Assembly: GCF_029023785.1 (NCBI RefSeq) | Contig: NZ_CP118955.1 | Location: 1 to 64,000, forward strand | Length of the DNA stretch: 64,000 nt | Source of the DNA: Enterococcus faecium | GTDB lineage: Bacteria; Bacillota; Bacilli; Lactobacillales; Enterococcaceae | Reading direction: 5' to 3' | Shown: positions 46,308 to 56,379 of the stretch, piece after piece | Position numbering within the stretch: the first letter of the stretch is position 1 | Layout: every line of letters starts with the position of its first letter | The notes under the pieces: model-generated | The model's input: the letters and a program-made list of their open reading frames with translations, nothing else | The model's database searches: none | What the model was told of the DNA's origin: nothing | Translations under genes and position numbers: made by a program

Positions 46308-46970
46308 ATGGAACTAAACCGAATGATCGACCATACTATTTTGAAAGCAGACGCATCTAAAGAAGCTGTGATGCAAATTATCGAAGAAGCAAAAAAATAC
46401 CATTTTTATTCTGTCTGCATCAATCCAGCATGGGTTGCGCTAGCGAAAGAACAATTACAAGGTGAGCCAGTAGCCGTATGTACAGTAATCGGGTTTCCTC
46501 TAGGAGCAAACACACCCGAGACAAAAGCATTTGAAACAACAGATGCCATCAATAACGGTGCAGATGAAGTCGATATGGTCATCAATATCGGTGCTTTGAA
46601 ATCAAAGGATGATCAACAAGTCCAAAAAGATATCGAAGCAGTTGTTGAAGCAGCAAAAGATCGTGCGCTTGTCAAAGTTATTATTGAAACATCGTTATTA
46701 GATAGAGAAGAAATCATCCGAGCTTGCGAAATAGCAAAAGCTGCAGGCGCTGATTTTGTCAAAACATCAACTGGTTTCTCAACAGGCGGAGCAAAGGTAG
46801 AGGATGTCCGTTTGATGCGTGAAACTGTAGGACCAGAAATGGGTGTCAAAGCTTCCGGCGGTATCCATAACGAAGAAGAAGCAATGGCAATGATCGAAGC
46901 TGGTGCTACAAGAATCGGAACAAGCGCAGGAGTAGCAATCGTATCTGGTTCAACTGGTGAAGGCTATTAA
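46308..46970 (+). CDS. deoC: Deoxyribose-phosphate aldolase
   Basis: DeoC cleaves deoxyribose-5-phosphate to glyceraldehyde-3-phosphate and acetaldehyde. The 220-aa protein has [28 protein letters not shown], the Schiff-base lysine in [13 protein letters not shown] (near 152) and [13 protein letters not shown]. The start follows AAAAGGGGAAAAGAA, 45 bp after pdp. Confidence 0.97.
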   Translation: MELNRMIDHTILKADASKEAVMQIIEEAKKYHFYSVCINPAWVALAKEQLQGEPVAVCTVIGFPLGANTPETKAFETTDAINNGADEVDMVINIGALKSKDDQQVQKDIEAVVEAAKDRALVKVIIETSLLDREEIIRACEIAKAAGADFVKTSTGFSTGGAKVEDVRLMRETVGPEMGVKASGGIHNEEEAMAMIEAGATRIGTSAGVAIVSGSTGEGY

Positions 46971-46990
46971 TTTTTTCAAAGGAGAAGCTC

Positions 46991-47389
46991 ATGGCAGAAC
47001 TCAAACAAGAATGGATCAACACAGCTATTGAAGCGTTAGATAAAGCCTATGTTCCTTATTCCCATTTTCCGGTAGGCGCTTGTCTCGTAACGGAATCAGG
47101 CAAGATTTATCAAGGCATCAACATTGAGAATGCATCATTTGGATTAACGAATTGTGCCGAGCGCACAGCTTTTTTCAAAGCAGTATCTGAAGGAGAAAAA
47201 ACATTTACGCATCTAGTCGTAGCGGGGCACACCCCCGATCCTATCTCTCCTTGTGGTGCATGTCGACAAGTAATGGCAGAATTCTGTTCCCCTGATATGC
47301 CGGTTACGCTAGTAGGAGACAATGGTGTGACGAAGGCAACGACCGTTCGTGCACTGCTGCCTTATGCATTTACTGAAAAAGATCTATAA
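46991..47389 (+). CDS. cdd: Cytidine deaminase
   Basis: Cdd deaminates cytidine and deoxycytidine to the uridine forms used by Pdp. The 132-aa protein has the zinc-site motifs NCAERTAFFKAV and SPCGACRQVMAEF. The start follows AAAGGAGAAGCTC, 20 bp after deoC. Normal length for the homotetrameric type. Confidence 0.97.
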   Translation: MAELKQEWINTAIEALDKAYVPYSHFPVGACLVTESGKIYQGINIENASFGLTNCAERTAFFKAVSEGEKTFTHLVVAGHTPDPISPCGACRQVMAEFCSPDMPVTLVGDNGVTKATTVRALLPYAFTEKDL

Positions 47390-47454
47390 CTCATGTTCAT
47401 TCAGTCAGCTGACTGTTGAAAAATAAAACAATTATTTTAGGAGGCTTTACAGAA

Positions 47455-48537
47455 ATGAAAAAAGCAAAATTATTTGGTTTAGGTGCTGTCGCACTAGCAG
47501 CAGGGTTATTTTTAGGTGCATGCGGCAACAACGGCTCTACTGATTCATCCGGTGGCAAAAGCTCATCAGACACAACAACTGCAGCATTGATCACAGACAC
47601 AGGTGGTGTAGACGACCGTTCATTCAACCAGTCAGCTTGGGAAGGACTAGAAAAATGGGGGAAAGATCAAGGACTTTCACGAGGAAATGATGGCTTCCAA
47701 TATTTCCAATCTTCAAATGAATCAGATTACATCCCAAATATTGACCAAGCATTGAATGCTGGATTCAAAACGATTTTTGGTATTGGTTATAAACTAAAAC
47801 CAGCGATCCAAGAACAAGCAACAAACAATACAGGTACGAACTTTGTTATTATCGATGATGTCATCGATGGATTAGATAACGTTGTATCTGCAACTTTCAA
47901 AGACAACGAAGCTTCTTATCTTGCAGGTGTTGCAGCAGCTTATACGACTGAAACAAACGTAGTCGGCTTTATCGGCGGTGTAAAAGGTGAAGTAATCGAT
48001 CGTTTTGATGCTGGATTCAAAGCCGGTGTTGATGCAGGTGCGAAAGAATTAGGAAAAGAAATCAAAGTATTGAATCAATATGCTGGTGACTTCTCTGCTC
48101 CAGATAAAGGACGTTCAATTGCTCAAGGTATGTATGCACAAAACGCAGATATCATCTTCCATGCTTCAGGCGGTACAGGTAACGGTGTATTCCAAGAAGC
48201 AAAATCATTGAACGAATCAGGCGACAAAAAAGTTTGGGTTATCGGTGTTGACCGCGACCAATCAGACGAAGGCGAATACACATTAAACGGCGAAAAGAAA
48301 AACTTCACATTGACATCTACACTGAAAGCAGTTGGAACAGTAGTAGAAGATTTGGCACAAAAATCAGCGGACGGTAAATTCCCTGGCGGCGAACACACTG
48401 TTTATGGATTGAAAGAAGACGGTGTTGGTCTAACAGAAGGACAACTTTCTGACGAAGCGAAAAAAGCAGTTGATGAAGCAAAAGAAAAAATCATTTCAGG
48501 TGACGTAAAAGTTCCAGAAACTCCTGAAGAAAACTAA
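47455..48537 (+). CDS. bmpA: BMP-family nucleoside-binding lipoprotein
   Basis: This is the substrate-binding lipoprotein of a nucleoside ABC importer. The 360-aa protein has a lipoprotein signal with lipobox LGAC, Cys at residue 23, then a Gly/Ser/Asn-rich spacer and the BMP domain (ALITDTGGVDDRSFNQSAWEGL, VGFIGGVKGEVIDRFDAGFKAGV). ATG 47455 has AGGAGG upstream; the frame from 47416 has none. It precedes the ATPase and two permeases with the order known from lactococcal bmpA-nupABC. Two hairpins follow it. Confidence 0.93.
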   Translation: MKKAKLFGLGAVALAAGLFLGACGNNGSTDSSGGKSSSDTTTAALITDTGGVDDRSFNQSAWEGLEKWGKDQGLSRGNDGFQYFQSSNESDYIPNIDQALNAGFKTIFGIGYKLKPAIQEQATNNTGTNFVIIDDVIDGLDNVVSATFKDNEASYLAGVAAAYTTETNVVGFIGGVKGEVIDRFDAGFKAGVDAGAKELGKEIKVLNQYAGDFSAPDKGRSIAQGMYAQNADIIFHASGGTGNGVFQEAKSLNESGDKKVWVIGVDRDQSDEGEYTLNGEKKNFTLTSTLKAVGTVVEDLAQKSADGKFPGGEHTVYGLKEDGVGLTEGQLSDEAKKAVDEAKEKIISGDVKVPETPEEN

Positions 48538-48547
48538 AACCATTTCT

Positions 48548-48640
48548 ATAGCCTTGTTAGACACATGTTTGACAAGGCTATGGTTTGATTAGAACAAGAA
48601 TTGTTCATTTATCCAAGCTGCCTTGTGACAGTTTGGATAA
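48548..48640 (+). promoter_or_regulatory. Two hairpins between bmpA and the ATPase gene
   Basis: ATAGCCTTGT pairs with ACAAGGCTAT (48548-48581), and TTATCCAA with TTTGGATAA (48609-48640). Neither is followed by a strong T tract. They lie in the only wide gap of the transporter operon (211 bp) and could stabilise or partly terminate the bmpA message so that more binding protein than transporter is made. Confidence 0.5.
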
Positions 48641-48748
48641 GGGAACAACTCCCTGAAGTAATGTTTGTTTCAAAAGAAGAACGCTCACTAAGCGTGAATC
48701 TTAGTCAATCGTTGCCCTAGATAGAAATCGTTAGGATGTGAAAAAAAG

Positions 48749-50311
48749 GTGGTTCAAGAAAATATTGTCATAGAAATGCAGAATATTACCAAAGAATTTG
48801 GAACATTCAAGGCAAATGACAACATCAATTTACAAGTAAAGGCAGGAGAAATTCATGCGTTGCTTGGAGAAAACGGTGCTGGCAAATCTACATTGATGAA
48901 CGTGCTTTCCGGATTATTAGAGCCGACATCAGGGAAAATTTTGATGCGTGGGAAAGAAGTAAAGATCACAAGTCCGACCAAAGCCAACCAATTAGGGATT
49001 GGGATGGTCCATCAGCACTTTATGCTTGTTGATGCCTTTACTGTAACAGAAAACATCGTGTTGGGAAGCGAGCCTAGTCGCGCAGGGATGCTTGACCATA
49101 AAAAAGCACGAAAAGAGATCCAAAAAGTTTCTGAACAGTATGGATTGTCAGTCAACCCAGATGCTTACGTTCGTGATATTTCAGTTGGAATGGAACAACG
49201 GGTAGAAATTTTAAAAACACTTTACCGAGGAGCAGATGTACTGATTTTTGATGAGCCGACAGCTGTATTGACCCCTCAAGAAATTGATGAATTAATCGTG
49301 ATCATGAAGGAATTAGTCAAAGAAGGCAAGTCGATCATTTTGATTACGCATAAGTTAGATGAAATCAAAGCAGTAGCTGACCGCTGTACAGTTATCCGCC
49401 GTGGAAAAGGAATCGGTACAGTCAACGTTAAAGACGTAACCTCACAACAATTAGCCGATATGATGGTTGGAAGAACGGTTTCATTCAAAACGATGAAAAA
49501 AGAAGCGAAGCCTCAAGAAGTCGTTTTGTCTATTGAAAATCTAGTGGTGAAAGAAAATCGTGGATTAGAAGCCGTGAAAAACTTGAACTTAGAGGTTCGT
49601 GCTGGCGAAGTACTTGGTATCGCTGGAATCGATGGAAACGGGCAGTCGGAGTTGATCCAAGCTTTGACTGGTTTGCGAAAGGCAGAAAGCGGACATATCA
49701 AGCTAAAAGGGGAAGACATCACTAATAAAAAACCCCGAAAAATCACTGAACATGGTGTAGGACACGTGCCAGAAGACCGTCATAAATACGGGTTAGTCCT
49801 AGATATGACATTATCTGAAAATATCGCACTACAAACCTATCATCAAAAACCTTACAGTAAAAACGGCATGCTGAATTATTCAGTAATGAATGAACATGCC
49901 AGAGAATTGATCGAAGAATATGATGTTCGAACAACGAATGAACTTGTTCCCGCAAAAGCTTTATCAGGCGGAAATCAGCAAAAAGCAATTATCGCTCGTG
50001 AAGTCGACCGAGATCCTGATCTGTTGATTGTTGCAAATCCAACTCGTGGACTGGATGTAGGTGCGATCGAATTTATTCATAAACGTCTGATCGAACAAAG
50101 GGACAAATACAAAGCAGTGTTACTGATCAGTTTCGAATTAGAAGAAATTTTAAATGTTTCGGATCGTATTGCTGTTATCCATGAAGGAGAAATTGTCGGT
50201 ATCGTTGATCCGAAAGAAACATCTGAAAATGAATTAGGTCTATTGATGGCGGGCTATACCTTAGAAGAAGCACGAAAAGAGTTAGAAAAGGGGGCTGGCG
50301 CACATGAATGA
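48749..50311 (+). CDS. nupA: Nucleoside ABC transporter ATP-binding protein (two domains)
   Basis: The 520-aa protein carries two ABC domains in tandem, as in sugar and nucleoside importers of this type. The first has GENGAGKST (about 37-45), signature SVGMEQRVEIL and LIFDEPTAVLTP. The second has the relaxed P-loop GIDGNGQSE, signature LSGGNQQKAIIARE and LIVANPTRGLD, the usual divergence in this family. The start is GTG 48749 with AGGATGTG about 8 nt upstream; the next ATG (48776) has no site. Its end overlaps the first permease gene. Confidence 0.92.
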   Translation: MVQENIVIEMQNITKEFGTFKANDNINLQVKAGEIHALLGENGAGKSTLMNVLSGLLEPTSGKILMRGKEVKITSPTKANQLGIGMVHQHFMLVDAFTVTENIVLGSEPSRAGMLDHKKARKEIQKVSEQYGLSVNPDAYVRDISVGMEQRVEILKTLYRGADVLIFDEPTAVLTPQEIDELIVIMKELVKEGKSIILITHKLDEIKAVADRCTVIRRGKGIGTVNVKDVTSQQLADMMVGRTVSFKTMKKEAKPQEVVLSIENLVVKENRGLEAVKNLNLEVRAGEVLGIAGIDGNGQSELIQALTGLRKAESGHIKLKGEDITNKKPRKITEHGVGHVPEDRHKYGLVLDMTLSENIALQTYHQKPYSKNGMLNYSVMNEHARELIEEYDVRTTNELVPAKALSGGNQQKAIIAREVDRDPDLLIVANPTRGLDVGAIEFIHKRLIEQRDKYKAVLLISFELEEILNVSDRIAVIHEGEIVGIVDPKETSENELGLLMAGYTLEEARKELEKGAGAHE

Positions 50312-51437
50312 TCGCAGCGAAAAATTCCGTAATTTATTAGTGCCTGTACTTTCAGTTGTTTTAGGATTGATCTTAGGCGCGATATTGATGGCTGCTTTTG
50401 GTTTTCAGCCCATCCAAGGTTATTCTTCTATGCTAGATGCAGCCCTTGGTTCGCAAAGAGGGATAGGTGAAACGTTAAGGCAAGCAACGCCGTTGATTTT
50501 TACAGCATTAGGTTTTTCTGTAGCTAACTCAGCTGGGTTTTTCAATATTGGGCTTTCTGGACAAGCACTTTGCGGGTGGATCGTCAGTGTCTGGGTGGCA
50601 CTTGCGTTTCCAGATCTGCCAAAAGTTGTTTTGCTTCCGTTATGCGTGATCTTAGGTGCCTTAGCTGGTGCGATGGCAGCGGCTGTTCCAGGTTTACTTC
50701 GAGCATTTTTTGGAACAAGTGAAGTGATCGTAACAATCATGATGAACTATATCTTATTATACGTAAGCACATTTGCTTTACATGAAGTGATGCCTGAAAG
50801 CTATCGCTCAAGTTTGGACTCTTCCAATATGATCAGTCAAAATGCCTCACTGCGGTTACCATGGTTAACACAAGCTTTTGGCGGCTCTCGCGTAAACTCA
50901 GGATTATTTTTAGCAATCATCGCGCTTATTTTCGTTTGGCTGCTGATGAAGAAAACGACTTTAGGATTTGAAATCCGTTCTGTTGGATTGAATCCTTTTG
51001 CTTCTGAGTATGCAGGAATGAGTAGTAAACGTACGATCGTTTTGTCGATGGTCATTTCTGGCGCTTTGGCAGGGCTTGGTGGTGTGGTTGAAGGATTAGG
51101 AACGTATCAAAACTTCTTTGTTCAAACGACTTCGCTATCTATTGGATTTGACGGAATGGCTGTTTCCTTGCTTGGTTCTGGATCAGCAATCGGTATTCTT
51201 TTATCAGCGATCTTGTTCAGTATTTTGAAGATCGGTGGACTTGGCATGCAGACAGGAGCAGGTGTTCCGTTTGAGATCGTCAATGTATCGATTGCTTTGA
51301 TTATCTTCTTTGTCGGGATCAACTTCCTGATTCGTTTCGTCATGGCTAAAGTCTTCCAAGGGAAAAAACAAGAAGAGATCGTTGCGACAATAGAATCGAA
51401 ACCAACGAATCAAAACCATGAAGGGGGCGAACTATAA
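50304..51437 (+). CDS. nupB: Nucleoside ABC transporter permease 1
   Basis: A 377-aa inner-membrane permease with about ten hydrophobic helices. The conserved stretch VANSAGFFNIGLSGQALCGWI is the family marker. It overlaps the ATPase gene by 8 bp and the next permease by 1 bp (TAATG), so the three are translated together. By analogy with lactococcal nupABC and Bacillus nupNOPQ it imports purine and pyrimidine nucleosides. Confidence 0.92.
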   Translation: MNDRSEKFRNLLVPVLSVVLGLILGAILMAAFGFQPIQGYSSMLDAALGSQRGIGETLRQATPLIFTALGFSVANSAGFFNIGLSGQALCGWIVSVWVALAFPDLPKVVLLPLCVILGALAGAMAAAVPGLLRAFFGTSEVIVTIMMNYILLYVSTFALHEVMPESYRSSLDSSNMISQNASLRLPWLTQAFGGSRVNSGLFLAIIALIFVWLLMKKTTLGFEIRSVGLNPFASEYAGMSSKRTIVLSMVISGALAGLGGVVEGLGTYQNFFVQTTSLSIGFDGMAVSLLGSGSAIGILLSAILFSILKIGGLGMQTGAGVPFEIVNVSIALIIFFVGINFLIRFVMAKVFQGKKQEEIVATIESKPTNQNHEGGEL

Positions 51438-52393
51438 TGTCGACTATCGAATTAATTGCCTTGATCCTTACTTCTACACTGGTTTATTCAACACCGCTAA
51501 TTCTAACGTCACTAGGCGGAACTTTTTCTGAACGAAGCGGGATCGTAAACGTAGGGCTAGAGGGAATCATGGTCATGGGTGCTTTTAGTTCCATCGTTTT
51601 CAACTTGACGATGAGTCCATCACTTGGTTCTATGACACCATGGATCGCTATTTTAGTGGGTGGCGTCGTAGGTATCCTATTTTCTCTGATTCACGCAGTA
51701 GCAACAGTCAGTTTGCGTGCTGACCATATTATCAGCGGGACAGTAATTAATCTGATGGCACCTGCTTTAGGTGTTTTCTTGATCAAAGCATGGTATGGTA
51801 AAGGTCAAACTGATAACATCACGCAGAATCTGGGGTATTTTTCTTTCCCAGGATTAGCAGATATTCCGGTCATTGGACCAATTTTCTTTAAAAATACATT
51901 CTTACCTGCTTATTGTGCTATTTTGATTGCTGTCCTAGCTTGGGTGATCATCTTCAAGACGAAATTCGGCTTGCGCCTCCGTTCAGTTGGTGAAAATCCT
52001 CAAGCTGCCGACACATTAGGTATCAATGTATATGCTATGCGTTATTCAGGCGTACTGATTTCTGGCTTGTTAGGCGGTATGGGCGGTGCTGTTTTTGCTC
52101 AGTCGATTTCCGGTAACTTTTCAGCTGGTACGATCGTTGGACAAGGGTTCATCTCCATGGCTGCTATGATCTTTGGTAAGTGGAATCCTTTAGGGGCAAT
52201 GGGTGCCTCATTGTTCTTTGGTTTTGCTCAAAGCTTGAGTATCATTGGCGCACAATTACCAGTTATTTCTTCGATTCCGCCAGTATTGCTGCAAATTGCT
52301 CCATATTTGCTGACAATCATTGTGCTGGTTGTTTTCTTAGGGAAAGCTTCTGGTCCAAAAGCAAACGGGAAGAACTATATCAAATCAAAATAA
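51437..52393 (+). CDS. nupC: Nucleoside ABC transporter permease 2
   Basis: The second permease, 318 aa, shows SLGGTFSERSGIVNVGLEGIMVMGAF and LRLRSVGENPQAADTLGINV, typical of the partner subunit. About nine hydrophobic helices are present. It closes the transporter set and is followed by a hairpin and then deoB. Confidence 0.92.
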   Translation: MSTIELIALILTSTLVYSTPLILTSLGGTFSERSGIVNVGLEGIMVMGAFSSIVFNLTMSPSLGSMTPWIAILVGGVVGILFSLIHAVATVSLRADHIISGTVINLMAPALGVFLIKAWYGKGQTDNITQNLGYFSFPGLADIPVIGPIFFKNTFLPAYCAILIAVLAWVIIFKTKFGLRLRSVGENPQAADTLGINVYAMRYSGVLISGLLGGMGGAVFAQSISGNFSAGTIVGQGFISMAAMIFGKWNPLGAMGASLFFGFAQSLSIIGAQLPVISSIPPVLLQIAPYLLTIIVLVVFLGKASGPKANGKNYIKSK

Positions 52394-52406
52394 TCTTTTA
52401 GCGAAT

Positions 52407-52456
52407 AAAAAGGGTGGGTTACGGGAAGTGTTTTTCGTCTCGCCCTTTTTGTTTTA
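52407..52456 (+). terminator. Terminator-like hairpin between the permease and deoB
   Basis: AAAAAGGG with GGG pairs with CGCCCTTTTT and is followed by GTTTT. It may partly separate the transporter genes from the deoB-punA-deoD genes. Confidence 0.6.
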
Positions 52457-52491
52457 AAGGCAATAAAAATAAAAAGAAAGAAGGAATAATC

Positions 52492-53658
52492 ATGTTTAAA
52501 CGCGTACATCTGATCGTCATGGATTCAGTAGGAATTGGAGAAGCACCAGATGCCGATAAGTTCGGTGATGTTGGTTCTGATACATTAGGACACATTGCGA
52601 AAGAAGCAGGATTGAACGTTCCACATTTAGAGCAGCTTGGTTTAGGAACGATCCGTCCTCTTGAAGGTGTGGAATCAGTGAAAGATCATCAAGGCTATGC
52701 GACGAAATTAGAAGAAGTTTCTGTAGGGAAAGATACGATGACAGGCCACTGGGAAATCATGGGATTGAATATCAAAACTCCATTTCGTGTGTTTCCTAAT
52801 GGATTCCCTGATGATCTGATCAAACAAATCGAAGAATTTTCTGGCCGTAAAGTCGTATGTAACAAACCTTATAGCGGAACAGCTGTTATTGACGATTACG
52901 GTGAACACCAAATGAAAACAGGCGATTTAATTGTATATACTTCTGCCGATCCTGTCCTTCAGATCGCGGCACATGAAGAAATCATTCCTTTAGAAGAATT
53001 ATATCGGATTTGCCAATTCGTTCGTGATATAACAAAAGATGATCCGTATATGATTGGCCGAATCATTGCACGTCCGTACGTGGGTGAACCAGGAGACTTC
53101 ACACGAACAAGCAATCGCCATGATTATGCGTTGAATCCATTCGGACACACAGTCCTTGATTCTTTGAAAGAAGCAGGAAAGGACGTGATTGCTGTTGGAA
53201 AGATCAACGATATTTTCAACGGACAAGGAATCACTGAATCTGTCCGCACGAAAAGCAATATGGATGGCGTTGACCAGCTGCTGAAAGTTATGAAAAACGA
53301 TTTTTCAGGAATCAGCTTTACCAATTTAGTAGATTTTGATGCATTATACGGTCATCGTCGGGATGTAGTCGGCTATGCGCATGCGATTGAAGAATTTGAC
53401 TTACGAATTCCAGAATTGCTTGAAGCGATGGAAGAAGACGACTTGCTAATGATTACAGCCGATCACGGAAACGATCCGACGTTTACTGGTACCGATCATA
53501 CGCGAGAATATGTACCGTTATTGGTTTACAGTAAAAAAATGAAAGAACAAGGGGCATTGCCTCAAGGATATTATTCAGATATTTCAGCAACGATTGCTGA
53601 GAACTTTAGTGTTTCTTCGACTGAAAATGGCGAAAGCTTCTTGAAATTATTAAAATAA
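52492..53658 (+). CDS. deoB: Phosphopentomutase
   Basis: DeoB interconverts (deoxy)ribose-1- and 5-phosphate, linking nucleoside phosphorolysis to DeoC and the pentose phosphate pathway. The 388-aa protein starts [24 protein letters not shown] and has the alkaline-phosphatase-fold metal motifs [22 protein letters not shown] and [26 protein letters not shown] 52492 has GAAGGA upstream; the longer frame from 52414 runs through the preceding hairpin. Confidence 0.97.
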   Translation: MFKRVHLIVMDSVGIGEAPDADKFGDVGSDTLGHIAKEAGLNVPHLEQLGLGTIRPLEGVESVKDHQGYATKLEEVSVGKDTMTGHWEIMGLNIKTPFRVFPNGFPDDLIKQIEEFSGRKVVCNKPYSGTAVIDDYGEHQMKTGDLIVYTSADPVLQIAAHEEIIPLEELYRICQFVRDITKDDPYMIGRIIARPYVGEPGDFTRTSNRHDYALNPFGHTVLDSLKEAGKDVIAVGKINDIFNGQGITESVRTKSNMDGVDQLLKVMKNDFSGISFTNLVDFDALYGHRRDVVGYAHAIEEFDLRIPELLEAMEEDDLLMITADHGNDPTFTGTDHTREYVPLLVYSKKMKEQGALPQGYYSDISATIAENFSVSSTENGESFLKLLK

Positions 53659-53681
53659 TCTTTTTAAATAGGAGAAAGCAA

Positions 53682-54500
53682 ATGACCAAGTTAAGCGAGA
53701 TGTTACAAGAAACGACCCAGTTTATCCTTGATAAAGGAGTAAAAGAAATTGATTTTGGTTTGATTCTAGGTTCAGGATTAGGTGAATTAGCAGATGAAAT
53801 CGAAGATGCTGTAATGATTTCTTATGATGAGATCCCGTTCTTTCCTGTTTCGACAGTAGTTGGGCATGCAGGAAAGCTAGTTTATGGGTCTCTGGCAGGC
53901 AAGAAAGTGTTAGCCATGCAAGGGAGATTCCACTACTATGAAGGTCATTCCATGCAAACAGTGACCTATCCAGTACGTGTGATGGCCGGACTAGGGGCCC
54001 ATTCAGTCATTGTGACTAATGCATGTGGTGGTGTCAACGAATCATTTGTACCAGGAGATTTGATGCTGATTACCGATCATATCAATTTTACTGGTGAAAA
54101 TCCTTTGATCGGTCCGAATGAAGATGCAATGGGCCCTAGATTTCCAGATATGAGTCAAGCTTATACGCCTGACTATCAAGCAACAGCAAAAGCAGCAGCA
54201 GAAAAACTAGGTTTGGATCTTAAAGAAGGCGTATATATGGGCTATTCTGGACCAACTTATGAAACGCCTGCGGAGATCCGAATGTCTCGGACAATAGGAG
54301 CCGATGCAGTAGGGATGTCGACTGTTCCAGAAGTCATCGTAGCAGCTCACAGCGGATTAAAAGTGTTAGGAATCTCTTGTATTACCAACTTAGCAGCAGG
54401 TATGCAAGCGAATCTGAGCCATGAAGAAGTTGTAGAAACAACTCAGAGAGTCAAACAATCTTTTAAAGCATTGGTTAAAGAAACATTGACATTATTGTAA
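53682..54500 (+). CDS. punA: Purine-nucleoside phosphorylase (trimeric type)
   Basis: It splits guanosine and inosine to base and ribose-1-phosphate. The 272-aa protein has [47 protein letters not shown] and [12 protein letters not shown], the pattern of the low-molecular-weight trimeric class. The start follows AGGAGAAAGCAA. The deoD-type hexameric enzyme is the next gene, so the pair covers a broad purine range. Confidence 0.96.
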   Translation: MTKLSEMLQETTQFILDKGVKEIDFGLILGSGLGELADEIEDAVMISYDEIPFFPVSTVVGHAGKLVYGSLAGKKVLAMQGRFHYYEGHSMQTVTYPVRVMAGLGAHSVIVTNACGGVNESFVPGDLMLITDHINFTGENPLIGPNEDAMGPRFPDMSQAYTPDYQATAKAAAEKLGLDLKEGVYMGYSGPTYETPAEIRMSRTIGADAVGMSTVPEVIVAAHSGLKVLGISCITNLAAGMQANLSHEEVVETTQRVKQSFKALVKETLTLL

Positions 54501-54516
54501 TAGGAGGAACAATAAA

Positions 54517-55224
54517 ATGAGTGTGCATATTGAAGCGAAAGAAGGCGAGATCGCCGATAAGATTTTACTTCCGGGAGATCCTTTGCGAGCTAAATATATT
54601 GCGGAGACTTTTTTGGAAGATCCAGTTTGTTACAATCAGGTACGCGGTATGTTAGGCTTTACCGGCAAATATAAAGGAGAACGTATTTCTGTTCAAGGAA
54701 CAGGAATGGGAATGCCATCAGCCACCATCTATGCCCATGAATTGATCCAGTCGTATGGTGTAAAGAAATTGATTCGAGTAGGTACATGCGGTGCATTGTC
54801 AAAAGACGTCCATGTTCGTGATTTAGTACTAGCACAAGGTGCAGCGACCAGTTCTTCGATGATCGAAAAAAATTTCCAAGCCTTTCATTTTCCTCCAATC
54901 AGTGATTTCAATCTATTACTGAAAGCATATGAGATAGCTAAAGAAAAGGGCTATACGGTTCATGTAGGAAATGTTCTTTCGGAAGATTCTTTCTACAAAG
55001 ATGATTTGACAGAGACGTTCCAATTAGCTGAACTTGGCGTTTTAGGAGTGGAAATGGAAGCAGCGGCTCTTTATTACTTAGGCGCGAAATACCATGTGCA
55101 GACATTAAGTTTGATGACCGTTAGCGACCATTTGATCACCGGTGAAGAAACAACAGCTGCAGAACGTCAATCTACGTTCAATGAAATGATCGAAGTAGGA
55201 TTGGAAACAGCGATAGCAGAATAA
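54517..55224 (+). CDS. deoD: Purine-nucleoside phosphorylase DeoD type
   Basis: This is the hexameric PNP that also accepts adenosine. The 235-aa protein shows [41 protein letters not shown] and [12 protein letters not shown], with the catalytic Asp in [12 protein letters not shown]. The start follows AGGAGGAACAATAAA. It is the last gene of the nucleoside cluster; an inverted hairpin module starts right at its stop codon. Confidence 0.97.
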   Translation: MSVHIEAKEGEIADKILLPGDPLRAKYIAETFLEDPVCYNQVRGMLGFTGKYKGERISVQGTGMGMPSATIYAHELIQSYGVKKLIRVGTCGALSKDVHVRDLVLAQGAATSSSMIEKNFQAFHFPPISDFNLLLKAYEIAKEKGYTVHVGNVLSEDSFYKDDLTETFQLAELGVLGVEMEAAALYYLGAKYHVQTLSLMTVSDHLITGEETTAAERQSTFNEMIEVGLETAIAE

Positions 55225-55344
55225 GAAGGAAATGAAAAAGCTGCCCTGCATTAAGTAATAAGAACATCCAAGCAAAAATAGCTCCTCATGTTTTTGACTT
55301 GGCTGGACTTATTATTGCAAATGTAAGCTTTTGAACACCGTTTA
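55225..55344 (-). repeat. Hairpin module C (array 3, inverted)
   Basis: On the minus strand it begins TAAACGGTGTTCAAAAGC and runs through GCAATAATAAG and loop ATGAGGAGC to GCAGGGCAGCTTTTTCATT. Its final end motif is degraded (TTCATTTCCTTCT instead of TTCACAACCTCT). Confidence 0.7.
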
Positions 55345-55347
55345 CCA

Positions 55348-55466
55348 AGAGGTTGTGAATCTGCCGTTTAACTCTGAGTCACAAGGAACAATTTCAAAAA
55401 ACAGCTTTTCATGTTTGATGAATATTGTGACTTGTGACCGAGAAGTTGGCAGGAGAAAACCGTTTA
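55348..55466 (-). repeat. Hairpin module B (array 3, inverted)
   Basis: On the minus strand it begins TAAACGGTTTTCTCCTGCC and ends GATTCACAACCTCTT, with loop ATGAAAAGC. It is highly similar to the B modules at 14523 and 16642. Confidence 0.75.
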
Positions 55467-55471
55467 TACGA

Positions 55472-55512
55472 AAAAAGGGACTGTGACAAATCGTGTCACA
55501 GTCCCTTTTTTA
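55472..55512. terminator. Capping hairpin H3 / bidirectional terminator deoD-gpmA
   Basis: AAAAAGGGACTGTGACA pairs with TGTCACAGTCCCTTTTT. It matches H1 and H2 and sits next to module B in the same relative orientation as in arrays 1 and 2. It also lies between two convergent genes. Confidence 0.85.
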
Positions 55513-55521
55513 TAGTGTTTT

Positions 55522-56208
55522 TTATAGGTAGTATTTTTTAGCAACTGTTAAGTCATCATTTAATTCATAAACAAGTGGTTGACCTGTTGGAATTTCAAGA
55601 TCCATGATGTCTTCGTCAGAGATACCTTCGATATGTTTAGCTAGGGCGCGTAATGAGTTACCATGTGCAGCTACTAAAACAGTTTTGTTGTCTAGTAATG
55701 CTGGAGCAATTTCATCTTGCCAGAATGGCAAAGCGCGTTCTAATGTCACTTTCAAGTTTTCTCCACCAGGAATATCGCGTTTGTCTAACATTGCGTAACG
55801 ACGGTCATTTGCTGCAGAACCTTCGTCAGTTTCTTCCATTAATGGAGGAAGAGTATCGTAAGAACGACGCCAGATGTGCACTTGTTCGTCGCCGTATTTT
55901 TCAGCTGTTTCTTTTTTGTTCAAACCTTGTAATTTACCATAGTGACGTTCGTTTAAGCGCCATGATTTGATTTGTGGTACCCAAAGTTGATCTGAATATT
56001 CTAAGATCAAGTTACATGTTTTGATTGCACGAGTTAAAACAGAAGTGTAAGCAACATCAAATTCGATTCCAGCTTCTTTGATTTTGCGTCCGCCTTCTTT
56101 TGCTTCTTCGATTCCTTCTGGTGCTAGATTTACATCAGCCCAACCAGTAAATTGGTTCAATGCATTCCATTCACTAAGACCGTGACGAGAAAAAACTAAT
56201 TTTGGCAT
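55522..56208 (-). CDS. gpmA: 2,3-bisphosphoglycerate-dependent phosphoglycerate mutase
   Basis: GpmA interconverts 3- and 2-phosphoglycerate in glycolysis. The 228-aa protein has the phospho-His motif [10 protein letters not shown] (His9), [16 protein letters not shown] and [17 protein letters not shown]. The start follows AAAGGAGAGCTAAAC. It is monocistronic on the minus strand. Confidence 0.97.
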   Translation of the reverse strand: MPKLVFSRHGLSEWNALNQFTGWADVNLAPEGIEEAKEGGRKIKEAGIEFDVAYTSVLTRAIKTCNLILEYSDQLWVPQIKSWRLNERHYGKLQGLNKKETAEKYGDEQVHIWRRSYDTLPPLMEETDEGSAANDRRYAMLDKRDIPGGENLKVTLERALPFWQDEIAPALLDNKTVLVAAHGNSLRALAKHIEGISDEDIMDLEIPTGQPLVYELNDDLTVAKKYYL

Positions 56209-56339
56209 GTTTAGCTCTCCTTTTAAGATAGGTTTATATTTCTGAAATTTTCAGTTCTGTTTTATTGTACAATTTTTTGGAAGAGATTTCCATCGAAAAA
56301 TTAGATAAGATTCTATGAGAAAACAAGTAGAGAATATAA

Positions 56340-56375
56340 AAAAACGAACAGTGCCCACGCAACTGTTCGTTTTTA
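56340..56375. terminator. Terminator after the serine recombinase gene
   Basis: AAAAACGAACAGT pairs perfectly with ACTGTTCGTTTTT around a 10-nt loop; A and T tracts on both sides make it usable in both directions. Confidence 0.85.
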
Positions 56376-56379
56376 GGTA

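Noticed and set aside
52708-53324. Minus-strand frames inside deoB and similar frames inside gyrB, fusA and tuf
   Set aside because: They are antisense shadows of strongly coding genes with no start signals.
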